Origin: Pseudomonas veronii
Lineage (GTDB): Bacteria > Pseudomonadota > Gammaproteobacteria > Pseudomonadales > Pseudomonadaceae
Assembly (NCBI RefSeq): GCF_001439695.1
Contig: NZ_JYLL01000004.1
Span: 1-64,000 of the forward strand
Reading direction: 5' to 3'
Length of the DNA: 64,000 nucleotides
Shown: positions 26,436 through 34,647 of the stretch, one piece after another
Layout of the letters: every line of letters starts with the position of its first letter
Numbering within the stretch: position 1 is the first letter of the stretch
The notes under the pieces: model-generated
Database searches by the model: none
What the model was told of the DNA's origin: nothing
The model's input: only the letters and a program-made list of their open reading frames with translations
Made by a program: the position numbers and the translations under genes

Positions 26436-26891
26436 ATGGAACGCCTGACCATTTCCCTGGACCGTGGCCTCGCTGAGGAACTGGACGCGCTGATTCGCGA
26501 CCAGGGTTACCACAACCGTTCCGAGGCCATGCGCGACATTTTGCGGCGGCATATCGAACAGGCGCGCCTGGAGCAAGGCCAGGCGCCGCATTGCGTGGCC
26601 AACCTGAGCTTCGTTTACGATCACCATTCGCGCACCCTCACCGAACGGGTGATGGACCTGCAGCACGCGCATCATCACCTGACCATTGCCAGCCAGCATG
26701 TGCATCTGGATCACGACAACTGCCTGGAAAGCCTGATGCTCAAGGGCTCATCCGATGAAGTGCGCGATTTCGCCCATCGCGTGTGCGCCGAACGCGGCGT
26801 GCGTCATGGCTCGCTGAACCTGATCCCGGTGGAGCAGGGCGCGAGCCACGAGCAAGTCCACAGCCACCTGCATCTGCACCCTAAAAGCTGA
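26436..26891 (+). CDS. nikR: nickel-responsive regulator NikR
   Basis: 151 residues. Ribbon-helix-helix DNA-binding domain 1-45 (MERLTISLDRGLAEELDALI, then HNRSEAMRDILRRH). ACT-like metal domain 60-140 with candidate nickel ligands H77, H88, H90 and C96 in QHAHH and HVHLDHDNC. These fit the His-His-His-Cys site of E. coli NikR (76, 87, 89, 95) with a one-residue shift. The tail is also His-rich (HSHLHLH). NikR represses nickel uptake genes when nickel is ample. It lies between hoxC and hoxJ, inside the H2-sensing operon, an unusual place. A probable operator is at 28361-28387, before nixA. Confidence 0.93.
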   Translation: MERLTISLDRGLAEELDALIRDQGYHNRSEAMRDILRRHIEQARLEQGQAPHCVANLSFVYDHHSRTLTERVMDLQHAHHHLTIASQHVHLDHDNCLESLMLKGSSDEVRDFAHRVCAERGVRHGSLNLIPVEQGASHEQVHSHLHLHPKS

Positions 26892-26896
26892 CGACC

Positions 26897-28222
26897 ATGG
26901 CCCGTAAACCGCCACCCGGCAGCCTCGACGAAGACGCCTGGATCGAAGTCATCGCGAGGATGGACGAGGTCTATTCCAAGCTGGTGCAAGATGAAATCGC
27001 CCTGGAAGAGAAGAACGTCGAACTGGAGCAGTCGCAGCAGTTCATCGCCGGGTTACTGTCGTCGATGTCCGACGTGTTGCTGGCCTGCGACCCGCAAGGG
27101 CGCATCGAGGAGAGCAACAGCGCGCTGCGCACGCTGGTCGGCCGTGATGAACAGTCATTGTCCGGCAGCCCGGCCTATGTCTTGTTGGCCGACCCCCACA
27201 GTGAAACCCAGTTGCGCCAGACCCTCGCCAGCCTGCGCCATCCCAACGCCAGCGCCTCGCTGGAGGTCAACTTCAAGGATGTCAACGGCGCGCCGGTGCC
27301 CGTGGACGTCAGTTGCACCGTGCGCAGCGCGGGCAATGGACGCTTTATCGGGCACGTGCTGGTGGGGCGACCGCTGGGCGAACTCCAGCACGCGTATCGC
27401 CAACTGCACGAGGCCCACGAGGCGCTCAAGCGCACTCAACAGCAACTGTTGCACGCGGAAAAAATGGCCTCGCTGGGGCGCCTGGTGGCTGGTGTCGCCC
27501 ACGAACTGAACAACCCCATCAGCTTCGTGCTGGCCAACGCGCATGTGCTCGACAGCTATGGCAAACGCCTGCAGCAGTACCTGCAAGCGGTCCACGGCGG
27601 CGAGTCGCACGCCGGTCTTCAAGCCTTGCGCCAACAGCTACGCATCGATCCGCTGCTGAGCGATTTGCCGTCGTTGATCGAGGGCAGCATGGAAGGCGCG
27701 CAACGCACCGCCGACATCGTCAGCGCCCTGAAGCGCTTCTCGGCGGTGGATCGTGAAGCGCTGGGCGAGGTCGACCTCAATGACGTCATCGAGCGCGCCA
27801 TCCACTGGGTCTGCCGTGGCGTCGCGCCCGATCTGCAGGTGCATTGGCAGGCCGTTGACACGCCGCCGGTGCGCGGCAATGCCGGGCAACTGCTGCAAGT
27901 GCTGATGAACCTGATGCAGAACGCCTACGATGCCGCGCAAGCGGCCAACCAGGCCTTGCCGACAGTCTGGATCGAGGTGACCCAGGAGCCGGGCTGGGTC
28001 ACCCTGCGTTTACGCGACAACGGTGCGGGCATCGCAGAGAAACACCTGAGCCAGGTGTTCGACCCGTTCTTCAGCACCAAGTCCGTGGGCAAAGGCACGG
28101 GCCTGGGCCTGTCGATCAGCTACGGCATCATCGAACGCTGTGGCGGTCGGATGGTGGCCGCCAATCACCCCGAGGGCGGTGCGCAGTTCACCGTGACGCT
28201 GCCCGAAGCCGGGCCCGCCTGA
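26897..28222 (+). CDS. hoxJ: HoxJ/HupT-type sensor histidine kinase
   Basis: 441 residues, no membrane helix. Predicted N-terminal coiled coil (28-50), PAS domain about 52-155, HisKA with H202 in [14 protein letters not shown], HATPase_c with N-box [11 protein letters not shown], and G-boxes LRDNGAGI and KGTGLGLS (about 398-405). HoxJ associates with the HoxBC sensor and (de)phosphorylates HoxA. The glycine-rich ATP-binding loop looks intact; as I recall, the R. eutropha H16 HoxJ carries a point mutation there that makes regulation H2-independent. So this system should be H2-responsive. Five bases after nikR. Confidence 0.9.
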   Translation: MARKPPPGSLDEDAWIEVIARMDEVYSKLVQDEIALEEKNVELEQSQQFIAGLLSSMSDVLLACDPQGRIEESNSALRTLVGRDEQSLSGSPAYVLLADPHSETQLRQTLASLRHPNASASLEVNFKDVNGAPVPVDVSCTVRSAGNGRFIGHVLVGRPLGELQHAYRQLHEAHEALKRTQQQLLHAEKMASLGRLVAGVAHELNNPISFVLANAHVLDSYGKRLQQYLQAVHGGESHAGLQALRQQLRIDPLLSDLPSLIEGSMEGAQRTADIVSALKRFSAVDREALGEVDLNDVIERAIHWVCRGVAPDLQVHWQAVDTPPVRGNAGQLLQVLMNLMQNAYDAAQAANQALPTVWIEVTQEPGWVTLRLRDNGAGIAEKHLSQVFDPFFSTKSVGKGTGLGLSISYGIIERCGGRMVAANHPEGGAQFTVTLPEAGPA

Positions 28223-28272
28223 GCCGATAATCCGGCAGCGGCGCTGGAAGCTCATTGTCCAGTTATCGGCTC
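28221..28272. repeat. spaced inverted repeat at the hoxJ end
   Basis: Arms GAGCCGATAA (28221-28230) and TTATCGGCTC (28263-28272), perfect over ten bases, 32-base spacer, starting inside the hoxJ stop codon. Could form the base of a long transcription-ending stem. Confidence 0.45.
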
Positions 28273-28296
28273 GGCTGGACAGTCACTGTCCAGCCG
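28272..28296. promoter_or_regulatory. perfect 25-base palindrome upstream of nixA
   Basis: Arms CGGCTGGACAGT (28272-28283) and ACTGTCCAGCCG (28285-28296) around a single C. A third TGTCCAG lies at 28256-28262. The centre is about 65 bases upstream of the -24 element of the nixA promoter. With a one-base centre it is a poor hairpin but a good operator, so a dimeric activator or repressor site is the better reading. Confidence 0.5.
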
Positions 28297-28347
28297 CCAT
28301 GTTCTGCGAGCGCCCGACCACGCCTGAATGGTACTCGGCACGCAAAC

Positions 28348-28363
28348 TGGCACAGGGTTTGTA
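28348..28363 (+). promoter_or_regulatory. sigma-54 promoter of nixA
   Basis: TGGCACAGGGTTTGTA: GG at 28349-28350, ten bases, GT at 28361-28362, close to the TGGCAC-N5-TTGC consensus. It matches the hoxK promoter at 29681-29696 in 14 of 16 positions. The ATG of nixA is 50 bases beyond. Confidence 0.75.
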
Positions 28364-28387
28364 TGAGGTTTTTTCGTTTCTTCATAC
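28361..28387. promoter_or_regulatory. candidate NikR operator overlapping the -12 element
   Basis: GTATGA (28361-28366) and TCATAC (28382-28387), half-sites identical to the E. coli NikR operator, with a 15-base spacer (16 in E. coli). The left half-site begins at the GT of the -12 element, so bound NikR would exclude the polymerase. nikR itself is 1.5 kb upstream. Confidence 0.7.
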
Positions 28388-28412
28388 TTGAACCCATCTT
28401 TCTGGAGTTCGC

Positions 28413-29468
28413 ATGCCCTTGCATCCTGTTTCACCGACTCGTGCGCCTTTGACGTTCAAACATCGCGTCCTGGCCATTTTTGCCGGCCTGGTCGCTGCCA
28501 ACCTGCTGGCCTGGGCCTGGGCTTTCACGGCCTTCCATGACTATCCGCTGTTGCTCGGCACCGCCTTTCTGGCCTACAGCTTCGGCCTGCGCCATGCCGT
28601 GGATGCCGATCACATCGCCGCCATCGACAACGCCACCCGCAAGCTGATCCAGGAAGGCCGACAAACCGCGAGTGTCGGCCTGTTTTTCTCGCTCGGGCAC
28701 AGCACCGTGGTAATCCTGGCTTCGCTCGGCATCGCACTGACGGCCACGGCGTTCAAAAGCGAAATCGAAGCCTTTCACGGCCTCGGCGGGCTGATTGGCA
28801 CCTCGGTGTCTGCCGCCTTCCTGTTGCTGGTGGCGTTGATCAACCTGCTCATCCTGCGCTCGGTGTACCAGGCGTTTGGCCGCGTGCGGCGCGGCGAACG
28901 GATCGGCGAGCAAGAAATGAACGCGATACTCACCGGCGGTGGCCCCATCGCCCGACTGTTGCGCCCGCTGTTCCGCCTGATCAGCCGTCCCTGGCACCTG
29001 TATCCGCTGGGCCTGCTGTTCGGCCTGGGTTTTGATACCGCCACGGAAATCGGCCTGCTGGGGATCGCTGCGGTGCAAGCCTCGCAGAGCCTGCCGATCT
29101 GGTCGATTCTGGTGTTCCCGGCGCTCTTCACGGCCGGCATGGCGCTGGTCGACACCGCCGACAGCGTGATGATGACCGGTGCTTACCACTGGGCACTGGT
29201 CAACCCGGCACGCAAGCTCTATTACAACCTGACCATCACGTCCATGTCGGTGTTGGTGGCATTGCTGGTGGGCGGGGTGGAAGTGCTCGGGCTGATCGCG
29301 GCGCGCTGGGATCTGCACGGCGGTGTGTGGGATTTCATCACTGCGCTGACCGACAACTTCGGCATGATCGGCTACCTGATCGTCGGGATATTCATCCTGA
29401 CCTGGGCCGTTTCCGTGTTGTTCTACCGCTTCAAGGGCTACGACCGCCTGGACGCGACGCCCGCCTGA
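28413..29468 (+). CDS. nixA: high-affinity nickel permease (NiCoT family, NixA/HoxN)
   Basis: 351 residues with about eight membrane helices. The signature RHAVDADHIAAIDNATRK (60-77; ligands H61, D64, D66, H67) and the second family motif LGFDTATE identify the NiCoT family. It imports Ni2+ (sometimes Co2+) for hydrogenase assembly. It has its own sigma-54 promoter with an overlapping NikR-type operator, so it should be made when hydrogenase is induced and nickel is short. hoxN would be an equally good symbol given the locus. Confidence 0.92.
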   Translation: MPLHPVSPTRAPLTFKHRVLAIFAGLVAANLLAWAWAFTAFHDYPLLLGTAFLAYSFGLRHAVDADHIAAIDNATRKLIQEGRQTASVGLFFSLGHSTVVILASLGIALTATAFKSEIEAFHGLGGLIGTSVSAAFLLLVALINLLILRSVYQAFGRVRRGERIGEQEMNAILTGGGPIARLLRPLFRLISRPWHLYPLGLLFGLGFDTATEIGLLGIAAVQASQSLPIWSILVFPALFTAGMALVDTADSVMMTGAYHWALVNPARKLYYNLTITSMSVLVALLVGGVEVLGLIAARWDLHGGVWDFITALTDNFGMIGYLIVGIFILTWAVSVLFYRFKGYDRLDATPA

Positions 29469-29488
29469 GCCTTCTCTTCCTTTCAGCG

Positions 29489-29509
29489 CCTGGCGAGGTT
29501 CTCTCGCCA
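29489..29509 (+). terminator. hairpin after nixA
   Basis: CTGGCGAG (29489-29496), loop GTTCT, CTCGCCAG (29502-29509), 20 bases beyond the nixA stop; no T run follows. Confidence 0.45.
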
Positions 29510-29533
29510 GCCACTTGCCAAGCCGGACATATG

Positions 29534-29584
29534 GTTTCCAGGCTGCATAAATAGTGGAAACAAACATTCCAGCTGAGGTTTGTT
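29534..29584. promoter_or_regulatory. overlapping inverted repeats, candidate HoxA activator sites
   Basis: GTTTCCA (29534-29540) with TGGAAAC (29555-29561), 14-base spacer, and AACAAAC (29559-29565) with GTTTGTT (29578-29584), 12-base spacer. Both have perfect arms. Their centres are about 135 and 110 bases upstream of the -24 element, the usual distance for sigma-54 activator sites. Confidence 0.45.
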
Positions 29585-29637
29585 ACAAGGTGTCTCAATG
29601 CGCTCGGTAAAAAAGTAAAAGTCCTTTAAAAACAGAT

Positions 29638-29666
29638 AGATAAATTAATTAGTAAGCAATTTATCT
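29638..29666. promoter_or_regulatory. AT-rich inverted repeat just upstream of the hoxK promoter
   Basis: AGATAAATT (29638-29646) and AATTTATCT (29658-29666), perfect nine-base arms, 11-base spacer, ending 15 bases before the -24/-12 element. Position and composition suit a DNA-bending site (for example IHF) between activator sites and promoter. I do not see a clean IHF consensus. Confidence 0.4.
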
Positions 29667-29680
29667 ACACCGCGGCGAAA

Positions 29681-29696
29681 TGGCACAGGTCTTGTA
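29681..29696 (+). promoter_or_regulatory. sigma-54 promoter of the hoxK-hypE operon
   Basis: TGGCACAGGTCTTGTA: GG at 29682-29683, ten bases, GT at 29694-29695. Differs from the nixA promoter only at two positions between the boxes. The leader to hoxK is about 200 bases. Confidence 0.78.
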
Positions 29697-29730
29697 CTTA
29701 CCAGATAACTGAACGTCATGGGTTACCCGC

Positions 29731-29904
29731 ATGTTTCCAGCAGCCGTCGCAATCATGCCCAGGCTGCAGCCTCAACACCCCATAGAACTGATGGCCTTTG
29801 TAGCCGACGGCATGGCGCCTGACTCACCTGGTCGGGCACAGATTTCCAACACACCGAGTGCAGCCCCCGTTGAAGCACCTTCTCGGGGAGGAGAAATAAA
29901 GTAA
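29731..29904 (+). CDS. possible 57-codon leader reading frame before hoxK
   Basis: ATG at 29731 to TAA at 29902-29904. The stop shares its last base with the hoxK ATG (TAATG), an arrangement that allows translational coupling. No clear ribosome site, no recognisable domain and weak codon bias; it may be an accident of the leader. Confidence 0.2.
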   Translation: MFPAAVAIMPRLQPQHPIELMAFVADGMAPDSPGRAQISNTPSAAPVEAPSRGGEIK

Positions 29905-31004
29905 TGGAAACGTTTTACGAGGTGATGCGCAGACAAGGCATCTCGCGCCGCAGCTTTCTCAAGTTTTGTTCCTTGACCGCAACGTCGCTGGGGCTGGGCC
30001 CGGCATTCATGCCCAAAATCGCCTGGGCCATGGAGAACAAGCCACGCACGCCAGTCCTCTGGCTGCACGGCCTGGAATGCACCTGTTGCTCGGAGTCATT
30101 CATCCGCTCCGCGCATCCGCTGGCCAAGGACGTGGTGCTGTCGATGATCTCCCTGGATTACGACGACACCTTGATGGCCGCCGCCGGGCATCAGGCCGAG
30201 GCGATCCTTGACGAGGTCATGACCAAGTACAAGGGCAACTACATCCTGGCCGTCGAGGGCAACCCGCCACTGAACCAGGACGGTATGAGTTGCATCATTG
30301 GCGGCAAGCCCTTCGTCGAGCAGTTGAAGCGCGTTTCACGCGATGCCAAGGCGATCATTTCCTGGGGCTCCTGCGCCAGTTGGGGCTGCGTACAGGCCGC
30401 CAAGCCGAACCCGACCCAGGCGGTGCCGATTCACAAGGTCATCACCGACAAACCGATCATCAAAGTGCCGGGCTGCCCGCCGATCGCCGAAGTCATGACC
30501 GGGGTGATCACCTACATGCTGACCTTCGACCGCATTCCTGAGCTGGACCGTCAGGGCCGGCCGAAAATGTTCTACAGCCAGCGCATTCACGACAAGTGCT
30601 ACCGCCGTCCGAACTTCGACGCCGGTCAGTTCGTCGAGTCCTGGGACGACGACGCGGCGCGCAAGGGCTACTGCCTTTACAAAGTCGGCTGCAAAGGCCC
30701 GACCACCTACAACGCCTGCTCGACCGTGCGTTGGAATGGCGGCACCAGCTTCCCGATTCAGTCCGGCCACGGCTGCATCGGTTGTTCGGAGGAGGGGTTC
30801 TGGGACAAGGGCTCGTTCTATCAGCACTTGAGCGGCATCAACCAATTTGGCGTTGAAGCGAACGCGGACGAAATCGGCCTGGTTGCCGGCGTCACCGTCG
30901 GCGCAGCGATCACGGCCCACGCCGCCGTCACCGCCCTCAAACGCGCCAGCAACGGCAAAGCGCCCACTACCTCGCCCGACGCCCCAGCGACAAGACAGGA
31001 ATAA
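29904..31004 (+). CDS. hoxK: membrane-bound O2-tolerant [NiFe]-hydrogenase small subunit
   Basis: 366 residues. The Tat signal SRRSFLK is at 14-20 with predicted cleavage after A42. Counting from M43, the mature protein has C17, C19, C20, C115, C120 and C149, the six ligands of the 4Fe-3S proximal cluster. The two supernumerary cysteines (19 and 120) give O2 tolerance in group 1d enzymes. Medial and distal cluster ligands H187, C190, C215, C221, C230, C249 and C252 are all present at the numbering known for the Ralstonia enzyme. A C-terminal membrane helix at about 322-346 anchors it on the periplasmic face. It passes electrons from H2 to HoxZ. Confidence 0.97.
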   Translation: METFYEVMRRQGISRRSFLKFCSLTATSLGLGPAFMPKIAWAMENKPRTPVLWLHGLECTCCSESFIRSAHPLAKDVVLSMISLDYDDTLMAAAGHQAEAILDEVMTKYKGNYILAVEGNPPLNQDGMSCIIGGKPFVEQLKRVSRDAKAIISWGSCASWGCVQAAKPNPTQAVPIHKVITDKPIIKVPGCPPIAEVMTGVITYMLTFDRIPELDRQGRPKMFYSQRIHDKCYRRPNFDAGQFVESWDDDAARKGYCLYKVGCKGPTTYNACSTVRWNGGTSFPIQSGHGCIGCSEEGFWDKGSFYQHLSGINQFGVEANADEIGLVAGVTVGAAITAHAAVTALKRASNGKAPTTSPDAPATRQE

Positions 31005-31010
31005 GCACCA

Positions 31011-32867
31011 ATGAGCACCTATTCGACTCAGGGTTTCGACCTCAACAACACAGGCCGACGTATCGTTGTCGACCCTGTGACCCGTATCGAAGGCCACATG
31101 CGCGTCGAGGTCAACCTCGATGCCAACAACGTTATCCGCAACGCCGTTTCCACCGGCACCATGTGGCGCGGCCTCGAAGTCATCCTCAAGGGCCGCGACC
31201 CACGTGACGCCTGGGCATTCGTGGAGCGCATCTGCGGCGTCTGCACCGGTTGCCACGCGCTGGCCTCGGTGCGCTCGGTAGAGGACGCGCTGGGCATTCG
31301 CATCCCGCCGAACGCGCACTTGATTCGCGAGATGATGGCCAAGACCCTGCAAGTCCATGACCACGCCGTGCATTTCTACCACCTGCATGCACTGGACTGG
31401 GTGGACGTGGTGTCTGCGCTCAAGGCTGACCCCAAGCGCACCTCGGAATTGCAGCAGACCGTTTCGCCGGCTCACCCGTTGTCTTCGCCGGGTTATTTCC
31501 GCGACGTGCAAAACCGTCTGAAGAAGTTCGTCGAAAGCGGTCAGCTCGGGCCGTTCATGAATGGTTACTGGGGCAACCCGGCTTACCAACTGCCGCCTGA
31601 AGCCAACCTGATGGCCGTGACCCATTACCTTGAAGCCCTCGACCTGCAGAAAGAGTGGGTGAAGATCCATACCATCTTCGGTGGCAAGAACCCGCACCCC
31701 AACTACCTGGTCGGCGGCGTGCCCTGCGCGATCAATATCGATGGCGACCTGGCCGCCGGTGCGCCGTTGAATATGGAACGCCTGAACTTCGTGCGGGCGC
31801 GCATCGACGAAGCGCTGACCTTCTGCCGCAACGTGTATGTGCCGGACGTGCTGGCCATTGGCACTATCTACAAGCAAAAAGGCTGGCTGCACGGCGGTGG
31901 TCTGTCGGCGACCAACGTGATGGATTACGGCACCTACGCCAAGGTCAATTACGACGACAGCACCAACCAATTGCCGGGCGGGGCGATCCTCAACGGTAAC
32001 TGGGACGAAATCCTGCCTGTCGACGCGCGCGACCCCGAGCAAGTGCAAGAGTTCGTGACCCACTCCTGGTACAACTACCCGGACAACGACAAGGGCCTGC
32101 ACCCGTGGGACGGCATCACCGAGCCGAACTACGAGCTGGGCGCCAAGACCAAGGGCACCCGCACCAACATCGAAGAAGTCGACGAAAGCGCCAAATATTC
32201 GTGGGTCAAATCGCCGCGCTGGCGCGGTCATGCCATGGAAGTCGGGCCGTTGGCGCGTTACATCCTGGGCTATGCCCATGCCCTCAAAGGCAACCCGCAT
32301 TGCCAGCGGGTCAAGGAACAACTGGAAGGTTCGCTGCGAGCCGTCAACCTCGACTTGCCAAAAGCCCTGGGCCTGGCGGAAACCAACCTCAGCGCCAAGC
32401 AACTGTTGCCCAGCACGATCGGCCGAACGCTTACCCGCGCCCTGGAAGCCGAGTACTGCGCAGAAATGATGGTCGACGACTGGAACGAGTTGATGACCAA
32501 TATCCGCAACGGCGACCGTGCCACCGCCAACGTCGAAAAATGGGACCCGTCCACCTGGCCTGCCGAGGCCAAAGGGGTCGGCATCGTTGCCGCGCCACGC
32601 GGCGCACTCGGCCACTGGATCCGGATCAAGAACGGCAAGATCGAGAACTACCAGTGCGTCGTGCCCAGCACCTGGAACGGCAGCCCGCGTGACGCCAAGG
32701 GCCAGATCGGTGCTTTCGAGGCCGCGCTGATGAACACGCCGGTGGCCGTCCCCGATCAGCCCGTGGAAATCCTGCGCACGCTGCATTCCTTCGACCCTTG
32801 CATGGCCTGCGCCACCCACGTGATGAGCGAGGACGGCGCGGAGCTGAGCACAGTCAAGGTCAGTTGA
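31011..32867 (+). CDS. hoxG: membrane-bound [NiFe]-hydrogenase large subunit
   Basis: 618 residues, the length known for Ralstonia HoxG. Nickel ligands are C75 and C78 in [10 protein letters not shown] and C597 and C600 in DPCMACATH. After H603 a 15-residue tail remains, to be removed by the protease HoxM once the metal centre is inserted. It holds the NiFe(CN)2CO site where H2 is split. Six bases after hoxK. Exported through the Tat pathway as a passenger of HoxK. Confidence 0.97.
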   Translation: MSTYSTQGFDLNNTGRRIVVDPVTRIEGHMRVEVNLDANNVIRNAVSTGTMWRGLEVILKGRDPRDAWAFVERICGVCTGCHALASVRSVEDALGIRIPPNAHLIREMMAKTLQVHDHAVHFYHLHALDWVDVVSALKADPKRTSELQQTVSPAHPLSSPGYFRDVQNRLKKFVESGQLGPFMNGYWGNPAYQLPPEANLMAVTHYLEALDLQKEWVKIHTIFGGKNPHPNYLVGGVPCAINIDGDLAAGAPLNMERLNFVRARIDEALTFCRNVYVPDVLAIGTIYKQKGWLHGGGLSATNVMDYGTYAKVNYDDSTNQLPGGAILNGNWDEILPVDARDPEQVQEFVTHSWYNYPDNDKGLHPWDGITEPNYELGAKTKGTRTNIEEVDESAKYSWVKSPRWRGHAMEVGPLARYILGYAHALKGNPHCQRVKEQLEGSLRAVNLDLPKALGLAETNLSAKQLLPSTIGRTLTRALEAEYCAEMMVDDWNELMTNIRNGDRATANVEKWDPSTWPAEAKGVGIVAAPRGALGHWIRIKNGKIENYQCVVPSTWNGSPRDAKGQIGAFEAALMNTPVAVPDQPVEILRTLHSFDPCMACATHVMSEDGAELSTVKVS

Positions 32868-32889
32868 TCGATTGTTCAACGCTGCATTC

Positions 32890-32911
32890 GGCAGGCGCCA
32901 CGGCGCCTGCC
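32890..32911. repeat. intercistronic hairpin between hoxG and hoxZ
   Basis: GGCAGGCGCC (32890-32899), AC, GGCGCCTGCC (32902-32911). A perfect ten-base stem in the 61-base gap after the structural genes, the widest gap between hoxK and hypE. Likely to raise the stability of the hoxKG message over the downstream part (inference). Confidence 0.55.
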
Positions 32912-32928
32912 CATCCAAAGGTGACGCT

Positions 32929-33612
32929 ATGACCCAACCTACTCAAAGCCCCCTCGACGCGTCGGAATACGTGTACGAGGCGCCCGTGCGCCTGTGGCAC
33001 TGGATCAATGCCGCCTGCATTGTGGTGCTGGCCATCACCGGCTACCTGATCGGTTCGCCGCTGGCGACCCAACCGGGCGAAGCCAGCGACCATTTCGTGA
33101 TGGGCTACATCCGCTTTGCGCATTTCAGCGCGGCGTACATTTTCACCATCGCCATGATCGGGCGCGCCTATTGGGCGCTGGTGGGCAATCATCACGCCCG
33201 CGAACTGTTCTCGGTGCCGCTGACCAGCAAGGTCTACTGGACCGACATGCTCGCTTGGGTGCGCTACTACCTGTTCATCGGGCCGACGCCAAAACCGATG
33301 TTCGGCCACAACCCGCTGTCGCGTTTCGCGATGTTTTTCATCTTCTTGCTGTCCTCGCTGTTCATGATCCTGACCGGCTTCGCGCTGTATGGCGAAGGCG
33401 CGCAAATGGGCTCCTGGCAGGAACGCACCTTCGGTTGGGTACTGCCGCTGCTGGGGCAATCCAACAATGTGCATGTCCTGCATCACTTGGGCATGTGGGT
33501 GATTGTGCTATTCGTCATGTTCCACATCTATGCCGCCGTGCGCGAAGAAATCAACGGGCGCCTGAGCTTGGTCGGGGCAATGATTTCCGGCTACAAGACC
33601 TTTAAAAAATGA
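32929..33612 (+). CDS. hoxZ: hydrogenase b-type cytochrome subunit HoxZ
   Basis: 227 residues, four membrane helices at about 23-45, 58-84, 129-153 and 183-205. Candidate haem ligands are H24, H65, H185/H186 and H199. It belongs to the HupC/HyaC family and takes electrons from HoxK to the quinone pool, anchoring the enzyme. The start at the ATG at 32929 has AAAGGTGA upstream and gives the family N-terminus (YVYEAPVRLWHWINA). It overlaps hoxM by ATGA. Confidence 0.93.
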   Translation: MTQPTQSPLDASEYVYEAPVRLWHWINAACIVVLAITGYLIGSPLATQPGEASDHFVMGYIRFAHFSAAYIFTIAMIGRAYWALVGNHHARELFSVPLTSKVYWTDMLAWVRYYLFIGPTPKPMFGHNPLSRFAMFFIFLLSSLFMILTGFALYGEGAQMGSWQERTFGWVLPLLGQSNNVHVLHHLGMWVIVLFVMFHIYAAVREEINGRLSLVGAMISGYKTFKK

Positions 33613-34268
33613 CCAGAATGGTAGAAACCGCCATGAGTCCTCTCCAACCGACACTGCCGCAGATCACTGTGCTGGGCATCGGCAATCTCCTGTGGGCCGA
33701 CGAAGGCTTCGGCGTTCGTTGCGTCGAAGCCTTGCAACAGCGTTATGAGTTCGCCGACAACGTGGCGCTGATCGATGGCGGCACGCAAGGCCTGTACTTG
33801 ATCCAGCATGTCCAGCAAGCCGATTACCTGCTGATTTTCGACGCCGTGGATTACAACCTCGCGCCTGGCGAACTGAAGTTCATCGCCGACGACGATGTCC
33901 CCAAATTCCTCGGCATCAAAAAGCTCAGCCTGCACCAGACCGGCTTTCAGGAGGTGCTGATGCTCGCGCAACTGACCGGCCATTACCCGACACGCGTGCT
34001 GCTGATCGGTTGCCAGCCGGAAAACATGATGGACTACGGCGGCAGCCTGCGCCCCAGCGTCAGGGCCGCCATGGAAGGTGCGCTGGATGAGGCGCTGCGC
34101 GTGCTCGAAAGTTGGGGCGCGGCACCGCACAAGCGCGCCTCGCCACTCGCGGGTGAAGAGGCGGTGACCCTGCCGCACCTCGAGCTGCAACGCTACGAAA
34201 ACGAACGCCCGTCCGAACAGCAAGCCTGCCGGATCGGCGACGAACGCATCCTCGCCAGGCGAGCCTGA
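33609..34268 (+). CDS. hoxM: hydrogenase maturation endopeptidase HoxM
   Basis: 219 residues, peptidase M52 family: VLGIGNLLWADEGFG with nickel-sensing E32, FDAVDYN with D79, and H109 in LSLHQTGFQEV. It removes the 15-residue C-terminal tail of HoxG after metal insertion. The C-terminal 40 residues extend past the typical family core. The ATG at 33609 overlaps the hoxZ stop. The regulatory HoxC has no tail, so HoxG should be its only client here. Confidence 0.92.
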   Translation: MTRMVETAMSPLQPTLPQITVLGIGNLLWADEGFGVRCVEALQQRYEFADNVALIDGGTQGLYLIQHVQQADYLLIFDAVDYNLAPGELKFIADDDVPKFLGIKKLSLHQTGFQEVLMLAQLTGHYPTRVLLIGCQPENMMDYGGSLRPSVRAAMEGALDEALRVLESWGAAPHKRASPLAGEEAVTLPHLELQRYENERPSEQQACRIGDERILARRA

Positions 34269-34269
34269 T

Positions 34270-34647
34270 ATGTGCATCGGATTGCCCATGCAAGTGATCG
34301 CGGCCGAGTTGGGCTTCGCCCGCTGCCGCGACCGCCACGGCGAAGAGCGCCGTATCGACCTGTCACTGGTCGGCCCGTGTGCGGTCGGCGACTGGCTGTT
34401 GATCTTTCTCGACGCCGCCCGTGAACGCCTCGACGCCCAACGCGCCAGCGAAATCGACTCCACCCTGCGCCTGCTCGAAGCGGCCCTGTTCGGCACGGCC
34501 CCGCAGCCTGACAGCGTGCCGGGTTTCAGCCTGCCTTCGGCCATGAACGCCGAGCAACTGGCGGCCTTGTTGGGCCACGCGTCGCCACCCCTTGTTGCGC
34601 CTGCCGCGCTCACCCCACCTCAACCGTCAGTCAAGGACCCCACATGA
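34270..34647 (+). CDS. hoxL: HypC-like chaperone HoxL (HupF family)
   Basis: 125 residues. Starts MCIGLPMQV with the functional Cys2, the HypC hallmark, followed by a HypC-type beta-barrel segment (PCAVGDWLLIFLDAARERLD). A longer C-terminal tail is not found in HypC. HoxL/HupF assist cofactor delivery to HoxG under oxic conditions, alongside HypC. One base separates it from hoxM. It overlaps hoxO by ATGA. Confidence 0.88.
   Translation: MCIGLPMQVIAAELGFARCRDRHGEERRIDLSLVGPCAVGDWLLIFLDAARERLDAQRASEIDSTLRLLEAALFGTAPQPDSVPGFSLPSAMNAEQLAALLGHASPPLVAPAALTPPQPSVKDPT

Larger units (their letters stand above)
29469..29903. promoter_or_regulatory. hydrogenase operon control region
   Basis: 435 bases with a marked AT-rich stretch (29590-29665). 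Contents in order: hairpin 29489-29509, overlapping inverted repeats 29534-29584, inverted repeat 29638-29666, -24/-12 element 29681-29696, a possible leader reading frame from 29731, and the hoxK ribosome site GGAGGAG (29887-29893). Confidence 0.7.

Noticed and set aside
30336..32918. 860-codon open frame on the minus strand opposite hoxK/hoxG
   Set aside because: It mirrors two certain hydrogenase genes, has no recognisable domain and arises from the GC-rich third positions of the plus-strand genes.
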